A stretch of DNA of 64,000 bases, from the NCBI RefSeq assembly GCF_036898465.1, contig NZ_JARUMJ010000001.1, positions 3,534,001-3,598,000 on the forward strand, read 5' to 3'. Below the pieces are notes generated by a model that ran no database searches, was not told where the DNA came from, and worked only from the letters and a program-made list of their open reading frames with translations. A program made the translations under genes and the position numbers. Shown in pieces: positions 61,171-64,000 of the stretch; within the stretch, counting starts at the first letter, position 1, and each line of letters opens with the position of its first letter. Source of the stretch: Streptomyces sp. B21-105. Lineage in GTDB: Bacteria; Actinomycetota; Actinomycetes; Streptomycetales; Streptomycetaceae.

Positions 61171-62265
61171 GTGTACTTCCCCTTCGACGGCGACGGTCAG
61201 CTGGTCCCCCTCGGCGCAGATGGCATAACAGCCCGCGCCGCACACGCCGCGCTGGCCGAACTCCAAGCCCTGGGACGCGAATCCGCCCGGGGCCAGGACC
61301 TCACCCAGGAGCTGCCCGAGACCGAGAAACTCGAAAAGGTCCTCGCCCTGCGCACCCTGTGGCAGCCCGACCGGAACCGACCGCCTTCGGGCATCGCCAG
61401 CCAGACCGAATACTGGAACGACAGAGCCGTCCAGGCCCGGCGCCGCCTCACCGAAGCCGTCGAGAAGAACCTGCGCGAAGCGTTGAACACCTCCGGTAAG
61501 CGGGTGACCGTACTGGGCGCCGACGGCTGCCTGGAGGAGCGCACTCACCGCTTCCGCGCCTGCATCACCCAGGGCCTGCCCGTCGTCTCCGTCTCCGACA
61601 GCGGTTGCCTGCGCCGTTGGCTCTCCACCAACGACACCAGCGCCACGTCGCTGTCGATCCTCACGTTCGTTCCCGGCCGCCCCCTCTACGCCGCCGTGGT
61701 CACCGCTGGAACCGCCCTGCTGTCGGACTGCTCCGGCTCCTGGCGACTGACCCTCGCCGACGGCTGGCAGGCGATGACCGGCGAACCCCTGGTCGCCGAC
61801 CCCGACCCCAACTACATCGTCCTGCCCCGCGACCTGGAACACCTCGCGCCCGCTCTGCGCAAGCACTACGAAGAACCGATCTTCCCCCGCGACACCAGCT
61901 CCGCCATCGCCCAGGCCGTCCTCGGCGGAGCCGTCCCCGTCGCCGTGCACTTCACCGAGCACGTCCTCAACTCCGCGATCTTCCCCGTCGCCGTCGGCCA
62001 CGGCATGGCCGTCCGCGTCGACAGCGGCAAGCTCATAGAGAAGCCCTGGGACGCCAGCCGCCACCTCTACAAAGCCCTCACCGGCGACATTCCCTTCGGC
62101 GACGAACACGTCATCGCCCGCGACCTGTGGGCCATCAAACGGGCCACCAGCGTCCTCTCCCGCGAACGAGACCTGGCCGCACAGACACACCCCCTCGACG
62201 CGCCCTTCGACGCCGCGTACGAGGACGACCTCTTCGACTTCGGCTTCGACGATGAAGACAGCTGA
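61171..62265 (+). CDS. Protein of unknown function in a plasmid-like operon
   Basis: I choose GTG 61171, six bases after an ideal AAGGAG (61160-61165), giving 364 aa beginning MYFPFDGDGQLVPLGADGIT. The upstream in-frame ATG at 61054 has no ribosome-binding site and would put 39 odd residues in the control region. The protein is acidic with an Asp/Glu-rich end (EDDLFDFGFDDEDS). Central parts read KRVTVLGADGCLEERTHRFR and VVSVSDSGCLRRWLSTNDTS. No domain recognised. The end overlaps the next gene by 14 bases. Confidence 0.7.
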   Translation: MYFPFDGDGQLVPLGADGITARAAHAALAELQALGRESARGQDLTQELPETEKLEKVLALRTLWQPDRNRPPSGIASQTEYWNDRAVQARRRLTEAVEKNLREALNTSGKRVTVLGADGCLEERTHRFRACITQGLPVVSVSDSGCLRRWLSTNDTSATSLSILTFVPGRPLYAAVVTAGTALLSDCSGSWRLTLADGWQAMTGEPLVADPDPNYIVLPRDLEHLAPALRKHYEEPIFPRDTSSAIAQAVLGGAVPVAVHFTEHVLNSAIFPVAVGHGMAVRVDSGKLIEKPWDASRHLYKALTGDIPFGDEHVIARDLWAIKRATSVLSRERDLAAQTHPLDAPFDAAYEDDLFDFGFDDEDS

Positions 62266-62662
62266 GCGTCACGCCGCCGCCACAGCCGCACCGACCGGCG
62301 AACCCGCCCGCCTCCCCAAGGACAGTGACGTGACCGACCACCTCAGCATCGTCACCGACGAACCGGCCGCCAGCGGATGGCGCTTCAGCGTCATCCCGCC
62401 CAAGCAGATGTGGAGCACCTGGTACCAGCGCGCAAAAACCATTCGCCGCCCCGCCGGCAGTCTCGCCCTGCCCGCGATAGCCACCACCGCCACCTTGCAC
62501 TTCACCCACACCATGCACCACGGCGACAGCCTCATGGCGCTCGCCCTCACCACCCTCACCGTCAGCTACGACGGGGTCATCGCCGTGTGCCGCACCTGGC
62601 AGAAGACCGCCGCCCGACAGCACCCCGCCACACACCACAGCACCGGCCACCAGGCGGCCTGA
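62252..62662 (+). CDS. Small membrane protein, partner of the preceding gene
   Basis: 136 aa. A polar N-terminus of ~60 residues (with WRFSVIPPKQMWSTWYQRAK) is followed by two hydrophobic stretches, roughly 70-86 (GSLALPAIATTATLHF) and 93-112 (SLMALALTTLTVSYDGVIAV), and a His/Ala-rich tail. The start lies 14 bases inside the preceding gene, so the two are coupled. Resembles small Spd-type transfer proteins of actinomycete plasmids in style only; no firm family. Confidence 0.65.
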   Translation: MKTAERHAAATAAPTGEPARLPKDSDVTDHLSIVTDEPAASGWRFSVIPPKQMWSTWYQRAKTIRRPAGSLALPAIATTATLHFTHTMHHGDSLMALALTTLTVSYDGVIAVCRTWQKTAARQHPATHHSTGHQAA

Positions 62663-62716
62663 CCCCCGGTCGGCATGCGCTGCCTCGCTCCTCCGCAGTG
62701 CTCCGCGCCGGTCCCG

Positions 62717-63583
62717 TCAGTGGAACGCCGAGGGGGGCGGCGCGGGTGAGGGCACCGCCGACGCGTCCGCCACCGCCGCCGCGCCGCCGGTGAAGTCGGT
62801 CAGCGCCCTGCCGTGCTCGACCCGGCCGGGGTGCGGATCGGAGGCGGCCCGACGGGTCAGTTCGGCGATCGGCAGCGGCAGGTCCGAGGCGACGAGCACG
62901 GCGTTGCCGAACCGTTTGCGCCGCAGCACGGTCGGGTCGGCGACCAGCGCGAGTTCGAGGAAGCGGGCGGCGGCGGTGGCGATCTGGCCGCGCAGATGCG
63001 CGAGCGGCGGGCCGTCGGCGAGGTTGGCGGCGTAGACCCCGCCGGGCCTCAGCGCCCTGCGGACCTCGTCGAGGAACTCGGTCGAGGTGAGGTGGGCAGG
63101 GGTCCTGGCGCCGCTGAACACATCGGCCACGACGAGATCGGCCCATCCGTCCGGCACCTTGGCGAGACCTTCGCGCGCGTCGAGGGCCCTGACCCTGATC
63201 CGGGCCCCCGGGTCCAACGGCAGTTCCCGGCGCACCAGGCGGACGAGGGCGGCGTCGCGTTCGACGACCTGCTGGGTGGAGCGGGGGCGGGTGGCGGCGA
63301 CGTACCGGGCGAGGGTGAACGCGCCGCCGCCGAGGTGCACGGCATGCAGGGGCTTGCCGGCCGGGGCGGCAAGGTCGATGACATGGCCCAGGCGCCGCTG
63401 GTACTCGAAGGAGAGGTGCCCGGGATCGTCGAGGTCGACGTGCGACTGGGGGGCGTCGTCGATGAGCAGCGTCCAGGCGCGGGGCCGGTCCCGGTCGGGT
63501 ACGAGCCGGGCGAGTCCGCCGTCGACGGGCTCGACGACGGCGTCGGCGTCCCTCTCGCGCCGGGTGTTCCTGGACTTTCCCAT
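62717..63583 (-). CDS. Spermidine synthase-like SAM-fold protein
   Basis: 288 aa. A spermine/spermidine synthase fold: SFEYQRRLGHVIDLAAP, LHAVHLGGGAFTLARYVAAT (the GGG nucleotide loop, about 84-95), VVERDAALVRLVRRELPLDP (acidic residue of the second strand), VRALDAREGLAKVPDGWADL and VVADVFSGARTPAHLTSTEF. The usual catalytic Asp (xxDSSDPxGP) is replaced by DVFSGA, so it is probably not a true aminopropyltransferase; such proteins are common and unassigned in Streptomyces. Confidence 0.8.
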   Translation of the reverse strand: MGKSRNTRRERDADAVVEPVDGGLARLVPDRDRPRAWTLLIDDAPQSHVDLDDPGHLSFEYQRRLGHVIDLAAPAGKPLHAVHLGGGAFTLARYVAATRPRSTQQVVERDAALVRLVRRELPLDPGARIRVRALDAREGLAKVPDGWADLVVADVFSGARTPAHLTSTEFLDEVRRALRPGGVYAANLADGPPLAHLRGQIATAAARFLELALVADPTVLRRKRFGNAVLVASDLPLPIAELTRRAASDPHPGRVEHGRALTDFTGGAAAVADASAVPSPAPPPSAFH

Positions 63584-63663
63584 GCCCGCATTTTCGCAGG
63601 CCGCGACGGCACCCCGCGCACCCGGCGCTCACCGCGCACCCGGGGGCCCGGGGCGGACACGGC

Positions 63664-64000
63664 CTAACGGCAGCTGTCCGCCGCCTCGATCAGCCGGGCC
63701 GCCTCGCCCAGCGCGCGGCGCAGCACCGCCGGATCCGTCGCGAGGTCCGCCTGGCCGGGGGGCACCAGCCAGTCCGAGCCCTCGACGGGCGGCTCGGGGG
63801 CGGGTCTCAGTCGCCGGCCGTCGGTCCTGGTGCAGACGCTGCCCGGCACGTCCCACGCCGCCGCGGTGCCGGGCGGCACCACGAAGCCGAGCGTGTCGCC
63901 GCCGCCGTCGTGCAGGACAGGACCCACCGCGTCCCCGGCCGACCCGCGCCGCAGGATGTCCACCGCCTCCAACCCCTGCCGGGTCCCCACCGTCACCAGG
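63664..64000 (-). CDS. Hypothetical protein, possibly cut by the window edge
   Basis: The frame ends at 63664 (…IEAADSCR) and is open to a GTG at 63994-63996 and beyond the edge, so the true start may lie outside. At least 110 aa with GGGDTLGFVVPPGTAAAWDV and PVEGSDWLVPPGQADLATDP. This looks like the C-terminal part seen in actinobacterial proteins that carry an N-terminal primase/polymerase-like domain, but I cannot confirm it from this piece. Confidence 0.55.
   Translation of the reverse strand, partial: LVTVGTRQGLEAVDILRRGSAGDAVGPVLHDGGGDTLGFVVPPGTAAAWDVPGSVCTRTDGRRLRPAPEPPVEGSDWLVPPGQADLATDPAVLRRALGEAARLIEAADSCR

Overview
The window is high-GC actinobacterial DNA, almost certainly a Streptomyces chromosome. 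Diagnostic content includes a desferrioxamine locus (desEF-ABCD) with iron boxes, adpA with an in-frame TTA codon followed by orn, tRNA-His(GTG), the cellobiose regulon cebR-cebEFG-bglC with CebR boxes, and WhiJ-type regulatory trios (DUF5753 / DUF397 / HATPase). The order agmatinase, thioesterase, acyl-CoA dehydrogenase, leucine-catabolism operon, des genes, glmS, adpA, orn, ceb matches what I remember of the S. coelicolor core chromosome. Stretches 1-12.56 kb and 18.44-30.27 kb look like accessory insertions relative to that order.

Region by region. 1-6.6 kb: a coupled pair of small minus-strand genes, an NsdA-like HTH/TPR regulator, then a lower-GC patch coding for secreted products: two paralogous four-cysteine exported proteins, a trypsin-like protease with five WSDGE repeats, and a lipoprotein. 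TTA codons occur in one of the exported proteins and in the lipoprotein. 6.6-12.5 kb: a stack of mobile elements. An IS1380-family transposase gene is split by a decayed group II intron, which is itself split by an intact ISAs1-family element with a 9-bp target duplication; a complete IS4-family element (10-bp duplication) lies alongside, followed by a truncated ATPase start.

12.56-18.44 kb is core metabolism: a TPP enzyme coupled to agmatinase, a putative phosphatase, acyl-CoA thioesterase II and an acyl-CoA dehydrogenase. 18.66-23.98 kb is the most novel part: a tight five-gene minus-strand operon (PhyH-type oxygenase, AstE/aspartoacylase-like hydrolase, D-2-hydroxyacid dehydrogenase, a membrane-anchored protein of unknown type, cobalamin-binding radical SAM enzyme). 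It looks like a compact biosynthetic or modification pathway I cannot assign to a known product. It is flanked by a WhiJ-type trio at 24.2-26.2 kb; a second, decayed copy of that trio lies at 28.9-29.6 kb, with IS remnants, a small exported protein and a VanZ-like membrane protein between. An orphan Imm51-like gene follows.

30.3-36.8 kb is a TetR-controlled leucine/isovalerate catabolism operon. 37.2-44.5 kb is desferrioxamine uptake and synthesis under two iron boxes. 44.5-54 kb holds housekeeping and developmental genes (DUF4429 protein, glmS, acetate-uptake family transporter, universal stress protein, adpA, orn, tRNA-His, GNAT, cebR). 54.6-59.6 kb is cellobiose import and hydrolysis under CebR. 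60.4-62.7 kb is a plasmid-like module: a ribbon-helix-helix protein divergent from a two-gene operon across an AT-rich, repeat-bearing intergenic region. The window ends with a spermidine-synthase-like protein and a gene cut by the edge.
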